A DNA stretch of 39,151 bases, taken from assembly GCF_013166515.1 (NCBI RefSeq), contig NZ_JABKKJ010000023.1, positions 1-39,151 on the forward strand. Direction: 5' to 3'. This stretch comes from Xylanibacter caecicola. GTDB lineage: Bacteria > Bacteroidota > Bacteroidia > Bacteroidales > Bacteroidaceae. The notes below the pieces were generated by a model that had not been told where the DNA came from, made no database searches, and worked only from the letters and a program-made list of their open reading frames with translations. Shown piece after piece: positions 17,040 through 27,640 of the stretch (positions are counted from its first letter, which is position 1; each line of letters starts with the position of its first letter). The position numbers and the translations under genes were made by a program.

Positions 17040-20000
17040 ATGAAAAAGTTTTATTTTATAGCAGCGCTCGTATCAGGTCTGTTCCTGATACATACCGCAT
17101 GGGCTACAATTGTTGACGCAGGCAGCGACGCTCCTGCAACTTTCCCGGCAGATCCAACCGCTAATCAAAATGATGTGTTGGCACTCTACTCAAGTCATTA
17201 CACCCCTGCTACAAGTTTCACAGGAGGCTCAGGTGTAGGCAACGTTTCGGAAGTGAATGTTCATGTAGGTTCAGAGACACGTCCAATGCTTTATGTCAAA
17301 GCAGGTCTTGGCAGTTGGTCATTCGCAGAATTTGCTGCCGCCCAGAACATCAGCGAATACACGAAGATGGAGTTTGACGTGTATAACACACAGTCAGAGT
17401 TCGTGATGAAGATCCGCCTGAACGAATCAAGCGGCTACCAGATAGCCAAAAAGATTGCCGCAGGTTGGAACCATGTTTCAATAGACCTCAGCGTCTTCGA
17501 CGGTCTTGCCAAGAAGCCGGACATGACCGCAATAAAGAAATTCGGTCTCATCAACGCCGGAGGCAACGCACGTACTATATATATAGATAATGTGTATTTC
17601 GTGAAAGGTGAGAGCGGAGACCCCGGAGAGGAAGTGAGCGATGCTCCCACCACACTGCCTGCACCACCGGAAGCATTAGAGGATGATGTTTTGGCATTCT
17701 ATTCAAGCCACTATACACCTGCAACGACATGGAACAAGACAGGTGCAGTAAACGTAGGCAGTGTGGAAGAGAAACATATTACCATTGACGGCAAGACCAT
17801 GCCGATGCTATATCTGAAAGATGGTCTTAATTCATGGAGCTACTTCTGCTTCAACGATGCACTCGACATCTCTCAGTATGAGAAGCTGGAAATGGATGTG
17901 TTCAATCCGAAAAACAGTGTTCCTGAAGAATTATCATTCCAGTTAAAAGTACGTCTTAGCACCACATCATCGTCAGTGACGGTAACCCCAGATCTGCCTG
18001 AAGGCTGGACACATGTAGTTATCGATCTCGACGACTATGCCAAGGTACAGAATGTTCCAAACCTCAAATCGGTTAGTCAGATTGGTGTCATCAATGGTCT
18101 GGGACATGCACGCAACATCTATGTCGCCAACATCTATGCCAGCGGTAAGAAGACCGGAGGAGACATTGGAGAAGTTGACCCTGACGCTCCTGCCATACCG
18201 GCGCCAACACCTAAGCATCAGCAGCAGGATGTACTCTCGTTCTATAGTTCACATTATACAAACGGCGCAGAAATAACACTGGAGAATGCCGGAGACCCGG
18301 TATGTTCCATGGAGGAAATCAATGTCGAAGGCAATAAGTATCTCCGTTTCTGGGGCATGAACTGGTGTTTACTCCGACTTACGCCGGAAGTCAATCTCGA
18401 TGATTACGACTATATCCACGTTGATGTTTATACAAAGAAAGACCCAAAGATCGTGTTCGACTTCGGCAATGGCACAGCCAACGGTCGTACCCCCTGGCAA
18501 TATCTCACACCAATGCAGTGGAAGAGCATTAACATTCCTATCGAACTGCTCAAGGAGAAAGACGCAACACTCAGCAACCTAAGCCTGATACGTCTGTTCT
18601 GTGCAACAGGTTTCCCCATCGAGAAACTTTATTTCGATAACTTCTATGCTTTCAAGGGTTCACCAAGCGGTGACATCATAACCTACGAGATACCACAGGC
18701 ACCAACGCCTATCATGCCAAAGAATGCGACAAAATGTTTCATGACAGACAAGTATGATGCAGAACTGGCACCGGTGGTAGACAATGCCGGCACTGCAAAA
18801 GTCACATTCCCAAAGATTGAAGAAAGCGACAGGGTTGCCAAGTTCGACAACATGAACGGCTCGGCATCTATAAAACTCGAGAACTCTATTGACCTTACAG
18901 GAGAGGAGTATCTCCACCTCAACATATATCGTAAGAACGGCAATGCACCTGTCACACTGGCATTCAAATCAGAAGGCGGTACCGATTACAAGCCCACAGC
19001 CACACAGCTTGAGGTTCTTACCAAGCAATGGGTGTATGTGAACATTCCCGTATCGGAGCTTACCGCAGCCGGTGTAGACATAACAAAATTCAGCGGTATT
19101 CAGATGACAAGCGAAGGCACTGTATATCTCGACAATGTTTTTGCATTCCACGGCACCTACAACGAAGGTCTGGGCGAGGATGGTGTGCTGCAGATTGACT
19201 GGGACGAAGCAAAGCGTGCCTATGACCTGCTTGACCCGGAGAAGACAACGTTTATGGGTGTAAACCTCGCAAGCGCCTGCGGTGGCAGAAAGCACGGAGT
19301 ATTGAACCAACAGTATTTCTATCCTACCAAAGAGGATCTATGGTACTTCAAGAGCCGTGGTGTACGAATGATCCGTTTCCCGTTTGCATGGGAACGTGTA
19401 CAGCACGAACTTGGCGGCGAGCTTGACAAAGAACTTGATATTGCAAAGATGAAGGAAGTTATGGATGAATGTCAGCGTCTGGGCATTCACGTAATGCTTG
19501 ATATGCACAACTACTGCCGCTACAAGGTCGGCGAGACTACATATAAGTTTGGTGACACTGAACTCAAGCCGGAGCATTTTGCCGATGTCTGGAAGAAACT
19601 TGCCACTGAGTTCAAAGACTACAGCAATCTCTATGGATATGATATCATGAACGAACCTTACGGACTTATACCCGGCAAATGGGCTATTTACGCTCAGGCT
19701 GCTATTGATGCCATACGTGAGGTTGACACCACCACACCTATAGTCATCGAAGGCGAGAGCTATGCATCGGCAAAGAGTTGGAACACAACAGGAGCGCCGC
19801 TTGCAAATAAGCTCATAGACAGTGCCGACAAAATTATCTGGCAGGCACACAAATATTTCGACAAAGAAGGCAGCGGTCACTACGTGCTTGGTTCATACGA
19901 AGAAGAAATGGTCAGCGCGACACAACACATCGACGGCATAAGCCCGTTCGTGGAGTGGTGTGTAGCGAACGGAAAGCGAGGCATCCTCGGCGAGTTCGGC

Positions 20001-20351
20001 GTACCGGAATATGACTCTCGCTGGCTTAAGGTTCTTGATGATGTATGCAGCTACCTAAAGGAAAACAACATCGATGCAACCTACTGGGTAGGCGGAAACG
20101 GATACATCAACGACCCGGTAAGCGTACAGCCTGCAAAGGAGTTTACGCTTGAACGTGCCCAGATGCGTGTACTGCGCAACTATTTCAACGGCTATGACGT
20201 ATCAACAGCTATAGAAAATATAGATAATCCTGTCAGCTCTGTAACAAGTAACAGGAAAGGCATATACACTATCACAGGTCAGAAGCTTGAGAACACGGCA
20301 GGTCACAAAGGTATACTTATAATAAACGGTAAAAAGGTTGTAAAGAAGTAA
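17040..20351 (+). CDS. Multidomain GH5 glycoside hydrolase with four CBM-like modules
   Basis: This 1103-residue secreted enzyme has a signal peptide (1-22), four tandem modules of about 170 residues (about 25-195, 200-375, 380-545 and 550-725), then a GH5 TIM barrel (about 735-1060) and a short C-terminal tail. The first three modules begin with a shared DVLALYSSHYTPAT-type motif and end with YIDNVYF-like strands, resembling jelly-roll carbohydrate-binding domains; the fourth is divergent. In the barrel, WERVQ and DMHNYCRYK fit GH5 endoglucanases. The acid/base is Glu872 (MNEPYG) and the nucleophile Glu985 (GEFGV). It probably cuts a beta-1,4-linked backbone at the surface. Its stop overlaps the next start by 1 nt, so the two GH5 genes are translationally coupled. 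Substrate is inferred. Confidence 0.92.
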   Translation: MKKFYFIAALVSGLFLIHTAWATIVDAGSDAPATFPADPTANQNDVLALYSSHYTPATSFTGGSGVGNVSEVNVHVGSETRPMLYVKAGLGSWSFAEFAAAQNISEYTKMEFDVYNTQSEFVMKIRLNESSGYQIAKKIAAGWNHVSIDLSVFDGLAKKPDMTAIKKFGLINAGGNARTIYIDNVYFVKGESGDPGEEVSDAPTTLPAPPEALEDDVLAFYSSHYTPATTWNKTGAVNVGSVEEKHITIDGKTMPMLYLKDGLNSWSYFCFNDALDISQYEKLEMDVFNPKNSVPEELSFQLKVRLSTTSSSVTVTPDLPEGWTHVVIDLDDYAKVQNVPNLKSVSQIGVINGLGHARNIYVANIYASGKKTGGDIGEVDPDAPAIPAPTPKHQQQDVLSFYSSHYTNGAEITLENAGDPVCSMEEINVEGNKYLRFWGMNWCLLRLTPEVNLDDYDYIHVDVYTKKDPKIVFDFGNGTANGRTPWQYLTPMQWKSINIPIELLKEKDATLSNLSLIRLFCATGFPIEKLYFDNFYAFKGSPSGDIITYEIPQAPTPIMPKNATKCFMTDKYDAELAPVVDNAGTAKVTFPKIEESDRVAKFDNMNGSASIKLENSIDLTGEEYLHLNIYRKNGNAPVTLAFKSEGGTDYKPTATQLEVLTKQWVYVNIPVSELTAAGVDITKFSGIQMTSEGTVYLDNVFAFHGTYNEGLGEDGVLQIDWDEAKRAYDLLDPEKTTFMGVNLASACGGRKHGVLNQQYFYPTKEDLWYFKSRGVRMIRFPFAWERVQHELGGELDKELDIAKMKEVMDECQRLGIHVMLDMHNYCRYKVGETTYKFGDTELKPEHFADVWKKLATEFKDYSNLYGYDIMNEPYGLIPGKWAIYAQAAIDAIREVDTTTPIVIEGESYASAKSWNTTGAPLANKLIDSADKIIWQAHKYFDKEGSGHYVLGSYEEEMVSATQHIDGISPFVEWCVANGKRGILGEFGVPEYDSRWLKVLDDVCSYLKENNIDATYWVGGNGYINDPVSVQPAKEFTLERAQMRVLRNYFNGYDVSTAIENIDNPVSSVTSNRKGIYTITGQKLENTAGHKGILIINGKKVVKK

Positions 20352-21364
20352 TGAGAAGGATTATTTGTTATTTCATGTTAGCATTTCTTTCTGTGCCGGC
20401 AATGGCACAGAAGAAATGCGACAAATGCAACTGCCTGAACGAGTTACCCCAAATAGGGATTACAGGCAAAGACTTTGTCTGTGAAGGCAAGACCATCAGG
20501 CTCAAAGGAGTCTCAATGTCGGATCCCGACAAACTAGAACGTGCAGGACACTGGAACCTCGACTATTTCAGACTTGCAAAAAGTTGGGGCTGTAATGTAG
20601 TCCGTCTGCCTATACACACATACACGTGGCGTTACAGAGGTAAGAAAGAATACACGGCTATGCTCGACCAAGGCGTGGAATGGGCTCGTCAGACGGGTAT
20701 GTATGTGATACTTGACTGGCACGCCATAGGCAACCTGCATTCCGATGCCTGGCCTCATTTCAACTATATGACCGATAAGAAAGAGACTGCAGAGTTTTGG
20801 AAAGAGATGGCTTTACACTACAAAGGCAATACTACGGTTTGCCTGTTTGAACTATTCAACGAACCGGAGAACGAAAAGAAGCCTCTCACTTGGAATGACT
20901 GGAGAGAATACTCGGAACAGCTCATAGACACTATTCGTGCCTATGACAACGAGCGTCTATGCGCAGTGGCAGGAATGAACTGGGCATACAACCTGAACGA
21001 AGTCGTAGCAAACCCGGTTAAGCGAGAAGGTGTCTGTTATGTAACTCATCCTTACCCTAAGGGACACAAACAACCATGGGAACCGCAATGGACCGGAGAC
21101 TGGGGACACGTAGCCGACCACTACCCTGTCATAGCCACAGAACTGGGTTTCGTAATAAAGGGAGAAAGAGGAGAACATGACCCCGTCATAGGCGACGAGA
21201 CATACGGTAAAGCCATTATGGATTATTTACGTCAACATGGCATCTCATATACGATATGGTGTCTCGATCCCGACTGGTCACCTGCCATGCTTGATGACTA
21301 TGACGGAACTCCTTCACCACGACAGGGAGTATTCTTTAAAAATGCGATACTGAATGATAAATAA
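20351..21364 (+). CDS. GH5 glycoside hydrolase, single domain
   Basis: This 337-residue secreted enzyme has a signal peptide ending AMAQ (residue 20), a cysteine-rich start (KKCDKCNC) and a GH5 TIM barrel. The acid/base is Glu171 in LFELFNEPE and the nucleophile Glu264 in IATELGF; conserved RLPIHTYTW, DWHAIGN and THPYP are present. It is quite different from the preceding GH5, so the pair is not a recent duplication and may attack different bonds of one polymer. The start codon overlaps the stop of the upstream gene. Endoglucanase or endomannanase activity cannot be told apart from sequence alone. Confidence 0.92.
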   Translation: MRRIICYFMLAFLSVPAMAQKKCDKCNCLNELPQIGITGKDFVCEGKTIRLKGVSMSDPDKLERAGHWNLDYFRLAKSWGCNVVRLPIHTYTWRYRGKKEYTAMLDQGVEWARQTGMYVILDWHAIGNLHSDAWPHFNYMTDKKETAEFWKEMALHYKGNTTVCLFELFNEPENEKKPLTWNDWREYSEQLIDTIRAYDNERLCAVAGMNWAYNLNEVVANPVKREGVCYVTHPYPKGHKQPWEPQWTGDWGHVADHYPVIATELGFVIKGERGEHDPVIGDETYGKAIMDYLRQHGISYTIWCLDPDWSPAMLDDYDGTPSPRQGVFFKNAILNDK

Positions 21365-21432
21365 GTAAGTAAACGCAGGAATTATTACACACTCTTATCA
21401 AGAGGAACAATTATTTTTTTAACAATAAAGAT

Positions 21433-22347
21433 ATGAAAAAGACAATTATACTTATGGCGATAAGCCTTTTCATGCTTTCCGGCATTAATGCACAGACAAA
21501 GCAACTCACAATAAAGAAAGGTACAAACCTAAGCACAATCGACGGCAAGGGTGACGATGAGCAATGGCAAGATGTGGACCCGGTAGCAATAGACACACCA
21601 TTCGGCAATGAAAATGCGAGTGTCAAGGCGTGGTTCAAGATGTATTACACTGACGACTACCTTTATGTTTATGTTGATGTCACTGATGATGTTCATATTC
21701 CGGTATGGGTTGGCAAGGCTGACAATGAGAAAGTCAAGGATGTACACCAGTTCTACGATAAAGTGGAAATCTATTTCGATGTAAACGACAACCTGAAAGA
21801 CGGAAACGGACCGGCTTACATAGGCACCGAAGGAGGTGGAGGTACAATCGCTCCCGGTCACTATCAGTTCGCACCATGGTTTGAGGAAGATGGCTACGAC
21901 AGTCCGTTCCTCATGTCTGGACTTCTATTCGGCAGTATGAGCGATCAAGCCATGGTCTGCTATTCACTTCGCGAAGACTACAGCGGCTATGGTGTTGAGT
22001 TTGAACTTCCACTCAAAAAGTTCTTGAATGACAAAGGCGAATACCTTAGCAAGGAAGCATTCGAGAACCTGCCTCAAGGGCTGGGTTTCGATGTGACCGT
22101 TGTTGACAACGATGCCGATGACCTCGGTCGTAAACGCGTTGTATGGTGCAGCAGCGAACAGGAAGCATACTACAATATGGACGGATGCGGTATAGTACGA
22201 TTCGGTCAAAGCTCCGGTATAGAGAATTTGAAAACTGACACCGGTCATGCAAAAACAGGTATCTGTTACAATCTGCTTGGAATGCGCGTTGATCGTAACA
22301 AAAAGGGTATCATCATTTGTGATGGAAAGAAAATAATCAATAAATAA
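21433..22347 (+). CDS. Secreted CBM9-like carbohydrate-binding protein
   Basis: This 304-residue protein has a signal peptide ending GINAQ and one beta-sandwich domain of the family 9 carbohydrate-binding type. It shows IDGKGDDEQWQDVDPVAI, VKAWFKMYYTDDYLYVYVDVTDD and DKVEIYFDVNDN, the order expected for CBM9-like domains. No catalytic residues are recognised. The C-terminus (GICYNLLGMRVD, then KKGIIICDGKKI) is the same kind of tail as in the multidomain GH5. It lies inside the PUL operon, 68 bp after the second GH5 and 34 bp before susC, and probably holds the polymer near the enzymes. Confidence 0.85.
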   Translation: MKKTIILMAISLFMLSGINAQTKQLTIKKGTNLSTIDGKGDDEQWQDVDPVAIDTPFGNENASVKAWFKMYYTDDYLYVYVDVTDDVHIPVWVGKADNEKVKDVHQFYDKVEIYFDVNDNLKDGNGPAYIGTEGGGGTIAPGHYQFAPWFEEDGYDSPFLMSGLLFGSMSDQAMVCYSLREDYSGYGVEFELPLKKFLNDKGEYLSKEAFENLPQGLGFDVTVVDNDADDLGRKRVVWCSSEQEAYYNMDGCGIVRFGQSSGIENLKTDTGHAKTGICYNLLGMRVDRNKKGIIICDGKKIINK

Positions 22348-22381
22348 CCTGACACAGGCTACTATTACCAAACAATATTTA

Positions 22382-25300
22382 ATGAATATGAAACAACACT
22401 ATATTCGTGCATTCTGCTGCTTCATCACTGCAATGGCACTGGCTCTGGCAAGCCCTGTCGCGGCACAGAAGACCAAGCAAGAATCACAGACACCATATAC
22501 AGTAAGCGGTTCCGTTACAGACAGCAGCGGAGAGCCACTTACCGGTGCAACCGTAACAGTAAAGGGAACAACCAATACTGCAATAACAGATATTGACGGT
22601 CACTACACACTTGAAAATGTTCCAGGTTCGGCTACAATAACAGTATCTTACATTGGTATGAAAACCAAGGATACGGCAGTAAAAAACCGCCGTCAGATTG
22701 CCATCATTCTTGAGGAAGAAGCAATGGAAAGCAATGAAGTGGTCGTTGTCGGCTATGCCATACAGAGAAAGGTTGATGTCACCGGTGCTGTATCAAACGT
22801 GAAAATCGACGAGCAATTGAATTCCCGTTCGATGGCAAACCCGGCCATGGCACTTCAAGGAAAAATACCGGGTCTGGCAGTATCGCAGTCAAGCGGTTTG
22901 GCAGGCGACAATGGAGTAGAACTCCTGATACGAGGCATGGGAACAGTGAATGATGCCAGTCCTCTTGTCGTTGTCGACGGAATGCCGGACGTATCACTCA
23001 GCCGCCTAAACCTTGATGACGTGGAGAGCATATCAGTTCTTAAAGATGCGGCATCGGCCTCGGTATATGGTTCGCGAGCAGCAAATGGAGTGATTCTTAT
23101 AACCACCAAGAATGGAATAGCCGGCAGTAAGGCAAGAATCAATGCATCTGCCTCATACACATTCGGTCTGCCAACCAATGCATGGAGCTATATGAGCGAC
23201 TATGCACGCACCATGAGACTGCATAACCGGAATGCAAGCACAAATACATTGCCTATAAACTATCGTTTCAAACAAGGCACAATTGACGAGTGGCTTGCCC
23301 TGTCCATGAACAGTCCGCTAACTCATCCAAGCACAGACTGGTACGACGTGGTTATGCGCAACTATGCATTGAAAAAGTATAATGTATCGGCACAAGGCAG
23401 CGTTAAGGATTTCTCGAACTACTATGTATCAGTCGGTGTGGTCGACGAAGACGGTATGGTCATGAACAATGACTACACTCAATATAATGCACGGCTCAAC
23501 TATGAAGCAAAGATAAAGAAGAACATCACCATTGGTGCAAGGTTCGCAGGCAACTGGTCGAAACAGGCTTACGGCAATGACGGTTCTTACAGCAGTATCA
23601 TTGATGCAAGAATGATGCGTTATGCCATACCGGGCATAACCCCATACGACCCTGCAACAGGGCGTTTCGGCGGGATAATGGCTGAAGGCGAAAACTCACA
23701 GGCGTTCAATCCTTATTGCACATACAATAACATGATAACTCACACAAACCGTCAAGAAGCCAACGGAAGTATAAAATTAGAATGGAAACCGTTGAAAGGA
23801 TTTACGGCAAGCGGTGAGTACGCACTAAACTACTACAACCAGTTCAGAATGAGAAGCGACATTCCCGCCGATGGATATAATTTCCAGACCGGTATGATTT
23901 CAAGAACCTACGTAGCACAGGATGCCGGTGTGGAAAACTACTCAAATACAGGATTTAAACAACAGTTCACTGGCAAGGTGTCCTACGACTTCACAGTTGC
24001 AAAAAATCACAAGTTTACCCTGTTGGGTGTCTATAGTCAAGAATACTGGTACAACCGGAACCTGTCTGCTGCAAGCAAGGACAAGATATATGATGACCTG
24101 ACAGAGATAGACGGCACACTGAAGAACCCTTCAAAGATAAATATCGGAGGCAACAGCGACCGCGAGGGACTCGTGTCATATATTGGTCGCATTAATTACA
24201 ATGCCTACGGCAAATATCTAATGGAAGCAACACTGCGTGCCGATGGTTCTTCAAAATTCTCTGATGGTCATCGCTTCGGCTATTTCCCATCTGCATCATT
24301 AGGCTGGTTCTTTTCCGAGGAATCATTTATAAAGAATATTGCCGGTAACTGGCTCGACATGGGTAAGATACGTATTTCATACGGAACACTGGGTAATAAC
24401 AGTGGAGTGAAGAAATTCGAACAGCAGGAACTTCTTACTTCAGCCAACTACATTATCAATAATGAAATTGTCAAAGGTTTGGTGAACAAAAAGATGATCA
24501 ACAAAGCATTCTCATGGGAGAAGACCCAAGTAATGAACGTTGGTCTTGATATGCGTTTCCTGAACAACCGCCTGGGCATGGAACTCGATTACTACGACCG
24601 CTTCACATCCGGTATGCACCGCCCATCCGATCTTTCACTCTTGTTGAGCGGAGCCTACACGGCACCCCGGGTTAATGTGGGTGAGATGCGTAACCGAGGC
24701 GTGGAATTAAACCTATCGTGGAAAGACAATATAGGGGATTTTTCATATAACCTTAACGGAACCTTTAGCTATAACAAGACACGACTTGAAAAATGGAACG
24801 AATATATTGGCCGCAATCAGACAGATGACAACGGAAACTATCTGATATTCCTCAATATGCCTTATGCATACCTATACGCTTACGAAGCTATTGGAATAGC
24901 ACAGTCATGGGAGGACATTTATAACAACACACCGCAAGGCGCCCAGCCGGGAGACATCTTATACAAAGACCTGAATGGCGACGGTCGCATAGATGATAAT
25001 GACATGCGTGCTTATACAGATGTGCAACAAGATCGTCCCACCATCAATTATGCACTGAACACATCTTTTCAGTGGAAAGGTTTCGATGTTGCCATAATGT
25101 TCCAGGGTACTGCCGGAAGAAAAACATTTTACCAGACAGTAAACAATAGTTCTAACCTATCGAATGAAGGTCGTGCTGCCGTGACCGAAGATCAGTTCTA
25201 CAACACTTGGACACCGGAGAACCGAAATGCCTCATTACCAAGAATGGGTGGAAACAACAATAACAGGAAGTCTACTTATTTTCTCAACAATCTGGCTTAT

Positions 25301-25507
25301 CTACGTATGAAGAACATACAGGTAGGATACAGACTTGACAGGAAATGGATGAATGCAATAGGCTTGTCTTCCATGCGCGTTTATTTCTCTACGGACAATC
25401 TGTTCACAATAACGTCATTCAAAGGACTTGATCCTGAGAAGAGAGATATCAACGACGGCTATCCTTTGACACGTTCATTCACATTTGGAATTAACTTGGA
25501 GATATAA
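22382..25507 (+). CDS. SusC/RagA-family TonB-linked outer membrane transporter
   Basis: This 1041-residue outer-membrane barrel imports oligosaccharides using TonB energy. A signal peptide (ending PVAAQ) is followed by a carboxypeptidase-regulatory-like domain (VSGSVTDSSGEPLTGATV), the short link VVVVGY, a plug domain with the SusC signature (LLIRGMGTVNDASPLVVVDGMP and ISVLKDAASASVYGSRAANGVILITTK), and a barrel ending in FTFGINLEI with the aromatic-rich last strand. No N-terminal STN domain is present, so it is not an anti-sigma-coupled type. This fits HTCS control. Length is normal for the family. susD begins 2 bp downstream. Confidence 0.97.
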   Translation: MNMKQHYIRAFCCFITAMALALASPVAAQKTKQESQTPYTVSGSVTDSSGEPLTGATVTVKGTTNTAITDIDGHYTLENVPGSATITVSYIGMKTKDTAVKNRRQIAIILEEEAMESNEVVVVGYAIQRKVDVTGAVSNVKIDEQLNSRSMANPAMALQGKIPGLAVSQSSGLAGDNGVELLIRGMGTVNDASPLVVVDGMPDVSLSRLNLDDVESISVLKDAASASVYGSRAANGVILITTKNGIAGSKARINASASYTFGLPTNAWSYMSDYARTMRLHNRNASTNTLPINYRFKQGTIDEWLALSMNSPLTHPSTDWYDVVMRNYALKKYNVSAQGSVKDFSNYYVSVGVVDEDGMVMNNDYTQYNARLNYEAKIKKNITIGARFAGNWSKQAYGNDGSYSSIIDARMMRYAIPGITPYDPATGRFGGIMAEGENSQAFNPYCTYNNMITHTNRQEANGSIKLEWKPLKGFTASGEYALNYYNQFRMRSDIPADGYNFQTGMISRTYVAQDAGVENYSNTGFKQQFTGKVSYDFTVAKNHKFTLLGVYSQEYWYNRNLSAASKDKIYDDLTEIDGTLKNPSKINIGGNSDREGLVSYIGRINYNAYGKYLMEATLRADGSSKFSDGHRFGYFPSASLGWFFSEESFIKNIAGNWLDMGKIRISYGTLGNNSGVKKFEQQELLTSANYIINNEIVKGLVNKKMINKAFSWEKTQVMNVGLDMRFLNNRLGMELDYYDRFTSGMHRPSDLSLLLSGAYTAPRVNVGEMRNRGVELNLSWKDNIGDFSYNLNGTFSYNKTRLEKWNEYIGRNQTDDNGNYLIFLNMPYAYLYAYEAIGIAQSWEDIYNNTPQGAQPGDILYKDLNGDGRIDDNDMRAYTDVQQDRPTINYALNTSFQWKGFDVAIMFQGTAGRKTFYQTVNNSSNLSNEGRAAVTEDQFYNTWTPENRNASLPRMGGNNNNRKSTYFLNNLAYLRMKNIQVGYRLDRKWMNAIGLSSMRVYFSTDNLFTITSFKGLDPEKRDINDGYPLTRSFTFGINLEI

Positions 25508-25509
25508 TT

Positions 25510-27389
25510 ATGAAAAGAAATATAATGTATGCTTGCCGTACGATAGTAATAGCGATCGGCACACTTACACTCACCTCATGCTATGACAACATACTAAATC
25601 AAGAATCTACGTCTGAGGTACCCGGTTCAGGTTTCTGGAAAACAGAGGCTGATGCCACATATGCCCTTATGGGATGCTACAACCATGTAAGAGGCTTATT
25701 TGACCGTGACTATTATTTTGACGGACATTCCGACATGCTTCGCGTAAGAGATGGCGGTGGCACCATGAGTACGAGTGCCGGCAATATAGTACGAGGAGGT
25801 GCATATCAAGGCGGCTTGTACTTCCCTGATCCTACATGGGGATTCGGTGCAAAGAATGATAACTATTATAAATTCTGCTACGGCGGAGTAAACAGGACCA
25901 ACTACGTCATTGGTAATGTTCAAAAGATGCTTGACAATGCCGGCGGGACTTCACGCGCCGGACTGGAAACCGTCATTGCAGAAGCACGCTTGATGAGAGG
26001 CATGATATACATGCGTCTAATATCCATGTGGGGCGATGTACCGTATATTGATTTCATTGTCAATGACAATAGTGAGGTAATAACTCTACCAAGAACAAAA
26101 CTCGAAGTGATAATAAACAAATGCATAGATGATTTTACCTATGCCTACGAACATCTGCCCCAAAAGGCTGTTGACAAGGGCAGAGCAAGCCAGGCGGCAG
26201 CTTTGGCATTCAGAGGCAAAGCATATCTCTACTGGGGCTCTTGGAATAAGAACGGCTGGCCGGAGCTCGACGGTTTTGTTCCATCTGAAAAGAAAGCCCA
26301 AGAGGCATTCAAGCTTGCTGCCAATGACTTCAAGGATGTAATAGAAAACTATAACCTGAATTTATTTCGCAACGGGGAACCGGGCGAATGGGGAGAAATG
26401 GGCAAGTGCGATGTACTACCCAACTACTTTTACTTGTTTATTCCCAACACAGTAAATGACAACAGTGATGGAGAGAATATCTTCTTTTTCACACATGGGG
26501 GTCCTTCCACAGGGCAAGGGGAGGCTCTGATGAGAGACTTCGGTTGCCGCAGCACCGGCAACTCGCAGGCATGGGTATTTCCATACTATGAAGTGGCAGA
26601 CAGATATCAATCAACGATTACCGGTGACTACTGTGAGAAACTTATTCCCATGAATCCGAACAGTCAGCCAAATGCACGTACAGCCAAGAACTCTGCAATC
26701 AATCCCGAAAGTTATCGCAATCGCGACTATCGTATGAAAGCAACGCTACTATGGGATTACGAGCATGTGACAGGTATCGATAACACCGGTACCGTAACAG
26801 GAGATGTGGTATTCATACACAAACAGAACAACAAGAAAGTCAACATTGACGGCATTGAGTATAACACATGTCGATACGACTCTGACCCATACGGATTTTT
26901 CTTCCGTAAATTCTTACGCAACTATGGCGGAGCCACACGTGATGAAGGTAACATGAACTGGCCCGTCATGCGTCTTGCCGACGTCTTTCTTATGTATGCA
27001 GAAGCAAGCAACGAAGTGGAGGGACCGACCCAATATGCCATAGATCTCGTAAATCGCGTACGCCACAGGGAAACCTGCCGGCACTTAAACCGGAGAAAAC
27101 GGCAGACAAGGCGTCATTTTTCGAAGCCATTGAGCAGGAACGCTTTATAGAACTGATGGCAGAAGGCAAGCGCTCATTCGATCTTCGCAGATGGAGACGC
27201 ATAGAAAAGGCATGGAACGTATCTCCCGGTTGTTCAGGAATCTATGTACTTGACACACATGGTGCGAAAAAACAAGGGTGGTTTATCAATCCTACTTCAA
27301 GAGATCTGGAGCGTGCATACATTTTCAAGATTCCACAGAGTGAGAGAGACAGGAACCCTAATCTGACACAGAACAGACCATGGTTATAA
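25510..27389 (+). pseudogene. SusD/RagB-family lipoprotein, broken by a one-base frameshift
   Basis: SusD proteins form the lid on SusC and bind the glycan at the cell surface. The first frame (25510-27150) begins with a lipoprotein signal (LTLTSC) and runs through RGMIYMRLISMWGDVPY and LADVFLMYAEASNE. After VNRVR (27060) it turns into a nonsense tail ending at 27150. The expected C-terminal part (GNLPALKPEK, then FIELMAEGKRSFDLRRW and the end QNRPWL) is read in another frame from about 27066 to 27389. One base is missing near 27064-27066. Together the two parts give the normal length of about 626 residues. Without the C-terminal part the protein is unlikely to fold, unless this is a sequencing error or recoding. 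Confidence 0.9.
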
Positions 27390-27430
27390 CAACTGATATT
27401 TCAGACAAGAAACATTCAATTATTTACAAT

Positions 27431-27624
27431 GAAGTCATCTAAACTTTTATGAGATTCAATATTTGCCTTTATTTTTTGAGGATGTTTTTGCACTTGAAGA
27501 GGGAGTGTAGCGGGCTATTCGACCGATGAAAGGGTAAAAACAGACCAAAAAGAAAAGTGAAGATTGGATTTAGAAAAGATAAAAGTTTAAGATTTTTATT
27601 CGTCATAAAAGTTTAGATGACTTC
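27431..27624. mobile_element. Putative MITE, 194 bp, with perfect 22-bp terminal inverted repeats
   Basis: The ends 27431-27452 and 27603-27624 are perfect reverse complements, beginning GAAGTCATCTAAAC. Both are flanked by AAT (27428-27430 and 27625-27627), a possible 3-bp target duplication. The 150-bp interior has no reading frame, so a transposase would have to act in trans. It sits inside the PUL operon, 41 bp after susD, and donates an in-frame ATG (27617) ahead of the next gene. Confidence 0.8.
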
Positions 27625-27640
27625 AATAATAAACAACAAG

